NCBI RefSeq assembly: GCF_000271305.1
Contig: NZ_AKGD01000002.1
Span: forward strand, 558,001 to 622,000
DNA length: 64,000 bases
DNA from: Hydrocarboniphaga effusa AP103
GTDB lineage: Bacteria > Pseudomonadota > Gammaproteobacteria > Nevskiales > Nevskiaceae
Direction of reading: 5' to 3'
Notes under the pieces: generated by a model
Told to the model about the DNA's origin: nothing
The model's input: the letters and a program-made list of their open reading frames with translations, nothing else
Database searches by the model: none
Program-made: the position numbers and the translations under genes
Shown here: piece by piece, positions 9,494 to 17,370 of the stretch
Layout: every line of letters starts with the position of its first letter
How positions within the stretch are numbered: the stretch's first letter is position 1

Positions 9494-11329
9494 ATGCTCG
9501 AAGACCTGCTTCCCCATTACGAAAACGAGCTCACGATCCTTCGCAAACTGTCGAAGGATTTCGCGCGCCGTTATCCGAAGATCGCGGGCCGCCTGATGCT
9601 CGAAGGCGAGGTCTGCGAAGACCCGCATGTCGAGCGCCTGATCGAATCGTTCGCGTTTCTCGCGGCCCGTATCCATCGCAAGCTCGACGACGAGTTTCCC
9701 GAAGTCACCGAAGCATTGCTGTCGGTGCTGTATCCGCATTTCCTGCGGCCGGTGCCGTCGATGTCGATCGCGCAGCTGTCGGCTGCGCCGGGCGCCGGAG
9801 TCGGCAGCCGTCAGCAGGTGCCGCGCGGCACGCAGCTGCTGTCACGACCGGTCAACGGCATGCCGGTGAAGTACCGCACCGCTTACGACGTCGACGTCTG
9901 GCCCGTGAGCGTGGTCGAGGCGCGTTGCGAGGCGCTCGAACGCTCGGCGTTTTCCGCGCGCTCGACATCCGCGGTGGCGATGCTGCGCATTCGCGTGCAG
10001 GCCGATCCGCAGGCGCAGCTCGCGCAACTCGGCATCGAGCGCTTGCGCTTCTACATCGACGGCGAAAGCCCGGTCGTGCATGCGCTCTACGAGCTGCTGC
10101 TGAACTCGGTGGAGCGCATCACGCTCGCTGCACCAGACAACGCCAAGATCGCGCCGCTCGAGTTGCCGGCCAGCTGCATCGCGAGCGTCGGCTTCTCGGC
10201 CGACGAAGCCCTGCTCGACTACGATCCGCGCTCGTTCGTCGGCTATCAGCTGATTCAGGAATACTTCGTCCTGCCCGAGAAATTCCTGTTCTTCGAAGTC
10301 TCCGGGCTCGATTTCTCGCGCTTCAAGAACGCGGTCGACCTGGTCTTCACGATCAAGCCGTTCGGTCGCCCGGAGCGCCTCGCGCGTCTCGAACAAAGCG
10401 TGGGCGCGGAAACCTTCCGGCTGCATTGCACGCCGATCGTCAACCTGTTCAAGCAGCAGGCCGAGCCGATCCAGATCACCCAGGAGCGTCACGAATATCC
10501 GGTGATTCCGGACGTGCGCCGCCCGCTTGGGCTCGAGGTGTATTCGATCGATTCGGTGCGCAAGTTCTCGCGCAGCCGCGAGCGCGAGGCCATCGTCGAA
10601 TTCCAGCCGTTCTACTCGGTCAAGCACGGCGTCGAAGGCGAGGACGCGGCGAACCATTACTGGCTGTCGCGACGCGGGCCTTCGCCTCTGCCGAACGACG
10701 AAGGCACGCAGGTATCGATCGCGCTCGTCGATCGCGCGATGTCGCCCGCGACGCCGGCCGTGGAGACGCTGTCGCTGTCGCTGACCTGCACCAATCGCGA
10801 TCTGCCGTCTTCGCTGCCGTTCGGTGGCAACGACAGTGCGCTGCAGATCGAAGAAGGCGGCGCGATCTCCATCGCGCGCCTGCTCAAGAAGCCGACCGCC
10901 ACCTGGCGCGCACCGATGCGGCTCGCGAACCAGTGGCGGCTGATTTCGCATCTGGCGCTGAATCATCTGTCGATCGTCGACGGCGGCCGCGAGGCCCTGC
11001 TCGAGATCCTGAGCCTCTACAACTACGCGGATTCCGCGAGCCTGCGCAAGCAGATCGCCGGTATCGTCGAAGTGCACAGCCAGCCGTCTGTGACGCGCAT
11101 CGGCCGCGCACCGCGCCAGGCCTTCGTGCGCGGCACCGATATCGAGATCAGCTTCGACGAAGATCAATACGTCGGTTCGGGCATCTACCTGCTCGCGTGC
11201 CTGCTCGATCAGTTTTTCGGCCTCTACTGCACGGGCAATTCGTACACGCGCCTGTCGGTGCGCTCGCGCCAGCGCGAAGAGCCGATCACCCAGTTCCCGC
11301 CGCGTGCGGGGGCTTTGCATTTGATCTAG
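9494..11329 (+). CDS. tssF: T6SS baseplate subunit TssF (ImpG/VasA)
   Basis: A 611-residue cytoplasmic baseplate wedge protein that, with TssG, TssE and TssK, builds the platform on which the Hcp tube and sheath grow. The family-typical N-terminus is clear (LLPHYENELTILRKL, FARRYPKIAGRL, PHVERLIESFAFLAARI, VLYPHFLRPVPSM), and full length is retained with the conserved C-terminal GTDIEISFDE and YTRLSVRSR stretches. It is the first gene of T6SS block one, preceded by the candidate promoter block at 9430-9468. A REP-like repeat pair separates it from tssG. Upstream is the tRNA-Arg element. Confidence 0.96.
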   Translation: MLEDLLPHYENELTILRKLSKDFARRYPKIAGRLMLEGEVCEDPHVERLIESFAFLAARIHRKLDDEFPEVTEALLSVLYPHFLRPVPSMSIAQLSAAPGAGVGSRQQVPRGTQLLSRPVNGMPVKYRTAYDVDVWPVSVVEARCEALERSAFSARSTSAVAMLRIRVQADPQAQLAQLGIERLRFYIDGESPVVHALYELLLNSVERITLAAPDNAKIAPLELPASCIASVGFSADEALLDYDPRSFVGYQLIQEYFVLPEKFLFFEVSGLDFSRFKNAVDLVFTIKPFGRPERLARLEQSVGAETFRLHCTPIVNLFKQQAEPIQITQERHEYPVIPDVRRPLGLEVYSIDSVRKFSRSREREAIVEFQPFYSVKHGVEGEDAANHYWLSRRGPSPLPNDEGTQVSIALVDRAMSPATPAVETLSLSLTCTNRDLPSSLPFGGNDSALQIEEGGAISIARLLKKPTATWRAPMRLANQWRLISHLALNHLSIVDGGREALLEILSLYNYADSASLRKQIAGIVEVHSQPSVTRIGRAPRQAFVRGTDIEISFDEDQYVGSGIYLLACLLDQFFGLYCTGNSYTRLSVRSRQREEPITQFPPRAGALHLI

Positions 11330-11364
11330 TGACGATGACGATCGCACGCGACATCGCGTTTTTC

Positions 11365-11500
11365 CTCTCTCCCACGTGTGGGAGAGAGTCCCGCGTAGCG
11401 GGGAGTGAGGGAGCGCACGTCGGCCAGTGGGCCTCGTTCGAAGTTTGCTCCCTCACCCGGCGCTGTCGCGCCACCCTCACCCGCACGCGGGAGAGGGGAC
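11365..11500. repeat. REP-like short palindromic repeats between tssF and tssG
   Basis: A 24-bp palindrome (CTCTCTCCCAC-GT-GTGGGAGAGAG, 11365-11388) is followed at 11449-11500 by a unit with CCCTCACCCGGCGC and a CCGCACGCGGG-centred palindrome. Related units lie at 14321-14371, 19951-20002 and 37879-37987. They resemble REP elements and sit between genes. Confidence 0.8.
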
Positions 11501-11516
11501 AGCAAGGGTCGCTTGA

Positions 11517-12611
11517 ATGAACCCCGACCAGTTTCAATCCCCGCTGCAACGCCTGCAGGCCGAGCCGCAGCGCTTCGGCTTCTTCCAGGCCGTGCGCCTG
11601 CTGTATCGCGCCAGGAATTTCGGCTCGCGATCCGCATCGACCGACGTGGGGCCGTTGCGTTTCTCGGTGCCGCCTTCGCTCGCATTTCCGGCGAGTGAAA
11701 TCCACGACCTGCAGGCTCCGGAAGCCGAAGAAGACACGCCGACCATGCAGGTCAACTTCTTCGGGCTGACCGGCCCGAGCGGCGTGCTGCCGCGCGCCTA
11801 TACCGAATGGCTCATCGAGCGTCGCCAGCGCAACGACGCGGTGATGCGCGATTTCCTCGACATCTTCAACACGCGGCTGCTGAGCCTGTTCTGGCGCGCC
11901 TGGGCCAAGTACCGGGCCGACATCGGGCTGGAGTTCGGGCACGGCAACGGCATCCTGCGCTACGTGTTCCATCTTGTCGGCATGGGCACGACCAGCCTCA
12001 ATCCGACTACGCCGAAGCGCATGCAGAACGCGGCGCTCGAAGCGTTGCCGACGCAGGCGCTCGGTTATTACTCGGGTCTCATCTCGCAGCGCCCGCACGG
12101 CATGGGTTCGGTTTCGCAGGTGCTCGGCGATTTCATCGGCGCACGTGTCGAAGTCGATGGCTGCTTCGGAACCTGGCAGGCAATTCCGCAGGGCGATCGT
12201 GCGCGTCTGGGCCAGGCGTCGTCCGCACTCGGCACGGCCTGCGCGCTCGGCCATCGCTACTGGGATCGCCAGACCACGCTGCGACTGCGCGTCGGTCCAC
12301 TCAGCGCGCAGGCCTACGACGAACTGCTGCCCGGCGGCAGCAAGCTCGCGCGCGCCACCGAGCTCGCGCGCTTCATGAGCGGCATCGCGGTCGACCTGCA
12401 TTTCAAGCTGCGGCTTGCCGATGCGCAATGGCAGCCGCTGATGCTCGGCTCGAATCCGCAGCGTCGCGCACGGCTCGGCTGGAACACCTGGCTCGCGGGC
12501 GATCGGCGCGGCAAGCCGGCCGACGACTGCGAATTCCATTTCTCCGTGCTCGATTCGGTGCACGGCAGTGCAAGCAACTCTCCAGCGACCGCAACGAGGA
12601 CCGCATCATGA
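11517..12611 (+). CDS. tssG: T6SS baseplate subunit TssG (ImpH/VasB)
   Basis: A 364-residue partner of TssF in the baseplate wedge. Recognisable family stretches include FGFFQAVRLLYRA near the N-terminus, VNFFGLTGPSGVLPRAYTE at about residue 80, and the central SLFWRAWAKYR. Length is normal. The stop codon at 12611 overlaps the ATG of the clpV gene by four bases (ATGA), indicating translational coupling. It sits 187 bp after tssF, across REP-like repeats. Confidence 0.95.
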   Translation: MNPDQFQSPLQRLQAEPQRFGFFQAVRLLYRARNFGSRSASTDVGPLRFSVPPSLAFPASEIHDLQAPEAEEDTPTMQVNFFGLTGPSGVLPRAYTEWLIERRQRNDAVMRDFLDIFNTRLLSLFWRAWAKYRADIGLEFGHGNGILRYVFHLVGMGTTSLNPTTPKRMQNAALEALPTQALGYYSGLISQRPHGMGSVSQVLGDFIGARVEVDGCFGTWQAIPQGDRARLGQASSALGTACALGHRYWDRQTTLRLRVGPLSAQAYDELLPGGSKLARATELARFMSGIAVDLHFKLRLADAQWQPLMLGSNPQRRARLGWNTWLAGDRRGKPADDCEFHFSVLDSVHGSASNSPATATRTAS

Positions 12612-14671
12612 CCGTCAACATCCGCTCGCTCGTCGGCCGGCTCAACGCCGCGACGCGCACCGCCATGGAAGGTGCCGCCGGGCTTTGCCTCTCGCGCGGA
12701 CACTACGATGTCGAGATCGAGCACCTGCTGCTCAAGCTCGTCGAGACCGAAAACTCCGACCTGCGCCGCATCCTGCGCCAGTTCGACGTGGAGCCCTCCG
12801 TGTTCGAACGCGAACTCGGCAGGGCGCTCGACGGCTTCAAGTCCGGCAACACGCGCACGCCGGCGCTGTCACCGCAGATTCCGCAGTTGTTCGAACGCGC
12901 CTGGATCTACGCGAGCGTGGAGTTCGGCGAATCGCGCGTGCGCAGCGGGCATCTGCTCGTGGCCCTGCTGGCCGACGAAGAGCTGCGCCGGCTCGTGAGC
13001 GGCTTCAAGTCGCTGAGCGCCGTCAACGTCGAAACCCTGCGCAAGAATTTCCACGCCATCGTCGAGGCCAGCAGCGAATCGCGCGACGCGCGGCCGATGT
13101 CGGATGCGGCTTCGACGCCGAGCGCGAGCGGCGCCGATACGGCTTCGCCCGGCAAGCCCAGCGCGACGCCGAACCTCGATCAGTACTGCACCAATCTCAC
13201 GCAGCGTGCGCGCGAGGGCAAGCTCGATCCGGTACTCGGCCGCGACAGTGAAATCCGCCTGATGGTCGACGTGCTCACGCGTCGCCGGCAGAACAATCCG
13301 ATCCTCACGGGCGAAGCCGGCGTCGGCAAGACCGCCGTCGTCGAAGGCCTGGCAGCGCGCATCGTCGCCGACGACGTGCCGCCCGTGCTCAAGGGCGTCG
13401 AGCTGCTGTCGCTCGACCTCGGCCTGCTGCAGGCCGGCGCGAGCGTGAAAGGCGAGTTCGAGAATCGCCTGCGCGGCGTGATCGACGAAGTGAAGAAGAG
13501 CGTCAAGCCCATCATCATGTTCATCGACGAGGCGCACACGCTGATCGGCGCGGGCGGCGCGGCCGGGCAGAACGATGCGGCGAACCTGCTCAAGCCGGCG
13601 CTCGCGCGCGGCGAAATGCGCACGATCGCGGCGACCACGTGGAGCGAATACAAGAAGTATTTCGAGAAAGACCCGGCGCTCACGCGACGCTTCCAGGTCG
13701 TCAAGGTCGAAGAGCCCGACGATGCGCGCGCCATCATCATGTTGCGCGGCGTCGTCAAGGCGATGGCCAAGCATCACAAGGTGCGCATCCTCGACGAGGC
13801 CGTGGTCGATGCGGTGAAGCTGTCATCGCGCTACATCACGGGCCGCCAGCTGCCCGACAAGGCCGTCAGCGTGCTCGATACCGCCTGCGCCAAGATCGCG
13901 ATCGGCCAGAACGCGACGCCGGCCGAACTCGAAGACTCGCGTCGCCGTCGCGATGCGCTCGCGGCAGAGCGCGAATCGCTCGCGCGTGAAGCCGGAGCCG
14001 GTGCCGATCATGCCAAGCGTCTCGGCGAAATCGACGCGGAAAGCGCGCAGGTGAACGAGCACATCGCCACACTCGAAGCGCGCTGGAACCAGGAGAAGGA
14101 ACTCGTCAACGCCGCGATCCAGCAGCTCGATGCGCTCGATGCCTTGGCTGCCGATGCGCCGGAACGCAAGGCCGCGGCCGAGGCGCTCAACGCGACGCGT
14201 GCCCGGATCAAGCAGCTGCAAGGCCAGGAGCCGATGGTGCAGGCGCTCGTCGATGGCGCGACGGTAGCGCAGGTGATTTCGGGCTGCCGGCCCGAGTACA
14301 GGCGCGCCGTTTTCGGGCTGCCCCTCTCCCGGTCCTACGGACCACCCTCTCCCGCAAGCGGGAGAGGGGACAAGCGGACGCTTGCGAGAAACCCTGATGC
14401 CCTACACCCAAGACCAACGCCTGTTCGAGTTCACCACGCCGCTCGCGGACAACGATCTCGTCATCCGCGAATTTCGCGGCGTGGAGCGCGTGTCGGGCGT
14501 GTTCAAGTTCGAGCTCGGCCTGGTGTCGCACGACGATGCGATCGAGGCCGACAAGCTCATCAGCCAGCGCGTGACCCTGCGCATCGAAACCGCGGATGGC
14601 GACCGGCACTGGACCGGCTTCATCTCGCGCTTCGAGCGGCTCGGCGAGATGAAGGTCGAGGGCGAGGATGA
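12608..14671 (+). CDS. tssH: T6SS AAA+ ATPase ClpV (TssH), truncated after the first ATPase domain
   Basis: ClpV is the hexameric unfoldase that disassembles contracted TssBC sheaths for re-use. Present here are the N-terminal Clp_N domain (residues 1-150), the D1 AAA+ domain with Walker A GEAGVGKT (235-242) and Walker B IMFIDEAH, and the coiled-coil middle region. Homology stops abruptly after ATVAQVISG (residue 559, base 14284), exactly where the family continues WTGIPVG and the D2 domain. The following 37 bases lead into a REP-like repeat, and then vgrG begins at 14397. The frame stays open to 14671 only by reading vgrG out of frame, adding an Arg/Ala-rich tail of about 128 residues. Full-length ClpV is about 880 residues, so D2, normally the main motor, is missing. 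Confidence 0.9.
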   Translation: MTVNIRSLVGRLNAATRTAMEGAAGLCLSRGHYDVEIEHLLLKLVETENSDLRRILRQFDVEPSVFERELGRALDGFKSGNTRTPALSPQIPQLFERAWIYASVEFGESRVRSGHLLVALLADEELRRLVSGFKSLSAVNVETLRKNFHAIVEASSESRDARPMSDAASTPSASGADTASPGKPSATPNLDQYCTNLTQRAREGKLDPVLGRDSEIRLMVDVLTRRRQNNPILTGEAGVGKTAVVEGLAARIVADDVPPVLKGVELLSLDLGLLQAGASVKGEFENRLRGVIDEVKKSVKPIIMFIDEAHTLIGAGGAAGQNDAANLLKPALARGEMRTIAATTWSEYKKYFEKDPALTRRFQVVKVEEPDDARAIIMLRGVVKAMAKHHKVRILDEAVVDAVKLSSRYITGRQLPDKAVSVLDTACAKIAIGQNATPAELEDSRRRRDALAAERESLAREAGAGADHAKRLGEIDAESAQVNEHIATLEARWNQEKELVNAAIQQLDALDALAADAPERKAAAEALNATRARIKQLQGQEPMVQALVDGATVAQVISGCRPEYRRAVFGLPLSRSYGPPSPASGRGDKRTLARNPDALHPRPTPVRVHHAARGQRSRHPRISRRGARVGRVQVRARPGVARRCDRGRQAHQPARDPAHRNRGWRPALDRLHLALRAARRDEGRGRG
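14321..14371. repeat. REP-like palindromic repeat at the clpV truncation point
   Basis: CCCCTCTCCCGG at 14321 leads into a palindrome centred on CCCGCAAGCGGG, ending near 14371. It is the same family as the repeats at 11.4 and 37.9 kb, and it lies exactly between the last ClpV-like codon and the vgrG start, so it may mark a recombination joint. Confidence 0.8.
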
Positions 14672-16694
14672 CATCTACACCGAGTACGCCTGCGAGATCG
14701 TGCCGCTGCTGGCCTTCCTCGCACGCGACGAAGGCTCGCGCATCTTCCAGAACAAGACGGTTCGCGACATCGTCGAGGAGCTGTTGCAGCTGTTCCAGAT
14801 CAGCGACTACGAATTCCATCTGTCGGGAAGCTACGAGCCGATCGAGTACTGCGTGCAGTACCACGAGACCACGCTCGATTTCATCGAGCGCATCCTCGAA
14901 CGCGCGGGCATCTATTACTTCTTCCAGCACGAGGCCGAACGCGAGCTGCTGGTCTTCACCGACAACCGCGACAACATTCCGGAGCTCGAACAGGATCGCA
15001 TCGAATTTCACGAGGAAGGCCTCGCAGAAGCCGACGTGATCAGTCGCATCAAGCGGCGTCAGGCCTTGCGCTCGGGTCGCGTGATCATGCGCGACTACAA
15101 TTTCGAGAAGCCGCGCAGCCCGGTCGAAGTGTCGGTCGATACGCTGATCCGCAGCGGAGATAACGCGAACTACGAGCGCTATCTGTATCCGGGCGGCTTT
15201 TCCGACAACGAGCAGGGCGAGGAAGTGGCGCGCCTGCTTATGGAGAGCGAGGAAGCCGAGCACGAAATTCTCGACGGCGAAGGCAATGTGCGCCTGCTCA
15301 CACCGGGCTACTCGTTCGAGCTCGAAGGCCATCCGGACGATGCGCTCAACGAAGCCATGCTGGTGCTCGAAGTGCAACACGAAGGACGCAACAACCTCGG
15401 TCGGGGCGGCGGCGAATCGTTCTATCGCAACCGCTTTTCGGTGATGCCGAGCCGCGTGCAGTATCGACCGGTGCCCAAGCGAAGGCGCGCGCGTGTCGAA
15501 GGTCCGCACACGGCCATCGTCGTCGGCCCGCCGAACGAGGAAATCTTCACCGACAAGTACGGCCGCGTGAAGGTGAAATTCCACTGGGACAGAGCGGCCG
15601 GGGCGGACGACAAGAGCTCGTGCTGGCTGCGCGTGGCGCAGATGTGGGCGGGGCGGCAGTACGGTGCCTTCTTCCTGCCGCGCGTGGGCATGGAAGTGAT
15701 CGTGCAGTTTCTGGAGGGCGATCCGGATCGCCCGCTCGTCACGGGCTGTCTCTACAACGGCGACAACATGCCGCCGTACGAGCTGCCGGCCGAGGCCACC
15801 AAGTCGACGATCAAGACCAACTCCAGCAAGGGTGGCGGTGGCTTCAACGAGCTGCGCTTCGAGGACAAGAAGGGCGATGAGCAGCTGTTCATCAACGCGC
15901 AGAAGGACCTGGATCTGCGCGTCGGCAACGACCGCCGCGACTGGACCGAGAAGAATCACAACCTCGTGGTCAAGGGCGAGCGAGCCGACGAAACCGGCGG
16001 CAACCACAACGCCTTCGTGAAGGGCAATCACATCGCCGAATCCGGTGGCGATCACCATCTGACCGTCGGCGGCCTGCAGGCGATCAAGATCGGTGGATCG
16101 CAGTCGCTCAAGGTGGGCGGCGACATCGCCGAATCCTGCGTCAACCACAGCGAGGCCGCCTCGGGAAACTGGTACGTCAACGCAGGCGCCAACGTGGTCA
16201 TCGAAGCCGGCGCCGGCATCACGCTCAAGGTCGGCGGCAGCTTCATCAACATCCAGGCCGGCGGCGTCTACGTGAGCGGGCCGATGGTGTACATCAACAG
16301 TGGCGGCGGGCCGGGTTCCGGCAGTGCGGGATCGCTGGTCTCGCCGAACGCGGCGGCCGCGGCCGCGGCCGCGCTCACGGCCAAGCCCGGCGCGGAGATG
16401 GCGATGTCGCCGCTCGAAGCCGAGCGCGGCAAGGCGCCACCCAACGATGCCCATGCGCACGATCCGAATTCCGACGAGAACAAGGACAAGACGCACAGCA
16501 TCGAAGTGCTGCTCGTCGACGAGGCCGGCAAGCCGGTGCCCGGTGCGGCGGTGAAGATCACGCTGCCCGATGGCGAAACCGTGGCATCGGGCAGCACCAA
16601 CGAAAAGGGCCTCTACAAGGTCAGCAACATCGATCCGGGCAACTGCGAAATCCATTTCCCCGATTACGACGACGACGCCTGGGAGGAAGCCTGA
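14397..16694 (+). CDS. vgrG: T6SS spike protein VgrG (TssI) with C-terminal beta-sandwich extension
   Basis: A 765-residue trimeric spike that tips the Hcp tube. Residues 1-330 form the gp27-like part, followed by the gp5 OB fold (DKYGRVKVKFHWDR, SSCWLRVAQMWAGRQYG, GMEVIVQFLEGDPDRP), then glycine/aspartate/asparagine repeats of the beta-helix needle (LDLRVGNDRRDW, HNLVVKGE). After an Ala-rich linker near residue 655, about 66 C-terminal residues (IEVLLVDEAGKPVPGAAVKI onward) resemble a carboxypeptidase-regulatory or transthyretin-like fold, probably an adaptor for cargo. The ATG at 14397 is preferred; a TTG five codons upstream is possible. It overlaps the LysM gene by one base. Confidence 0.94.
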   Translation: MPYTQDQRLFEFTTPLADNDLVIREFRGVERVSGVFKFELGLVSHDDAIEADKLISQRVTLRIETADGDRHWTGFISRFERLGEMKVEGEDDIYTEYACEIVPLLAFLARDEGSRIFQNKTVRDIVEELLQLFQISDYEFHLSGSYEPIEYCVQYHETTLDFIERILERAGIYYFFQHEAERELLVFTDNRDNIPELEQDRIEFHEEGLAEADVISRIKRRQALRSGRVIMRDYNFEKPRSPVEVSVDTLIRSGDNANYERYLYPGGFSDNEQGEEVARLLMESEEAEHEILDGEGNVRLLTPGYSFELEGHPDDALNEAMLVLEVQHEGRNNLGRGGGESFYRNRFSVMPSRVQYRPVPKRRRARVEGPHTAIVVGPPNEEIFTDKYGRVKVKFHWDRAAGADDKSSCWLRVAQMWAGRQYGAFFLPRVGMEVIVQFLEGDPDRPLVTGCLYNGDNMPPYELPAEATKSTIKTNSSKGGGGFNELRFEDKKGDEQLFINAQKDLDLRVGNDRRDWTEKNHNLVVKGERADETGGNHNAFVKGNHIAESGGDHHLTVGGLQAIKIGGSQSLKVGGDIAESCVNHSEAASGNWYVNAGANVVIEAGAGITLKVGGSFINIQAGGVYVSGPMVYINSGGGPGSGSAGSLVSPNAAAAAAAALTAKPGAEMAMSPLEAERGKAPPNDAHAHDPNSDENKDKTHSIEVLLVDEAGKPVPGAAVKITLPDGETVASGSTNEKGLYKVSNIDPGNCEIHFPDYDDDAWEEA

Positions 16695-17341
16695 TGAGCG
16701 GAGACGGACAGCCAGAAGGAAAAACCTACACCGTCGGTCGTGGCGACAGCATCACCAGCATCGCCAAGCAGCACGGCTATCTGTGGAGCACGATCTGGAA
16801 CCACGGCAACAACGCCGAGCTCAAGAGCAAGCGGGCGAACCCCAACCAGCTCGTCGAAGGCGACGAGCTGTTCCTGCCGCCCAAGGGCAGCAAGGGTGTC
16901 AGCAAGCCGGTCGATGCGACGCACAAGTTCAAGATCAAGGGCGAGCCCGCGCGGCTCAAGCTCAAGCTCGAAAGCCTCGGCGAGGTGCGCAAGAACGAAG
17001 ACTACACGCTCGCTTTCGGCGACATCATCGTGCATGGCAAGACCGACGATCTCGGTCGCATCGACGAGATCATCCAGGGTGATGTGAAGGTCGCCAAGCT
17101 CATGCTCAACAATGCGACCGAGACCTACAACATCGATGTCGGCGGGCTCGATCCGATCTCCGAAATCACCGGCGTGCAGCATCGGCTGAGCAATCTCGGA
17201 TACGAATGCAAGGGCGATCGCGGTGAAGTGGGCGATGCGACGCGCAAGGCGCTGCTCGCGTTCCAGCGCAAGGAAGGGCTCGATGAAAGCGGCGAGATCG
17301 ACGATGCGACGCGCGCCAGGCTCGATGAACGTCATGGCTGA
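16694..17341 (+). CDS. LysM and peptidoglycan-binding domain protein, T6SS-linked
   Basis: A 215-residue protein with an N-terminal LysM motif (YTVGRGDSITSIAKQHGY, residues 12-29, extending to about 64) and a C-terminal PG_binding_1 domain (residues 158-213, with GVQHRLSNLGY and RKALLAFQRKEGL). The middle part is beta-rich (LKLKLESLGEV, YTLAFGDIIVHGKTD). There is no signal peptide, so if it reaches the periplasm it would travel with the VgrG spike. It starts on the last base of vgrG (TGATG) and ends 29 bp before the large unknown gene. Such LysM proteins directly after vgrG are frequent and may act as effector carriers or wall-binding partners; the role here is inferred. Confidence 0.85.
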   Translation: MSGDGQPEGKTYTVGRGDSITSIAKQHGYLWSTIWNHGNNAELKSKRANPNQLVEGDELFLPPKGSKGVSKPVDATHKFKIKGEPARLKLKLESLGEVRKNEDYTLAFGDIIVHGKTDDLGRIDEIIQGDVKVAKLMLNNATETYNIDVGGLDPISEITGVQHRLSNLGYECKGDRGEVGDATRKALLAFQRKEGLDESGEIDDATRARLDERHG

Positions 17342-17370
17342 GACGCGCGCATCACAGCGGGAGAACGGCG

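Noticed and set aside
14285..14396. Search for ClpV D2 in another frame (frameshift rather than deletion)
   Set aside because: Only 112 bases separate the last ClpV codon from vgrG and they are mostly REP repeat, far too short for D2.
14208..16655. An 815-codon minus-strand frame opposite vgrG
   Set aside because: Antisense shadow; vgrG has clear gp27/gp5 domains on the other strand.
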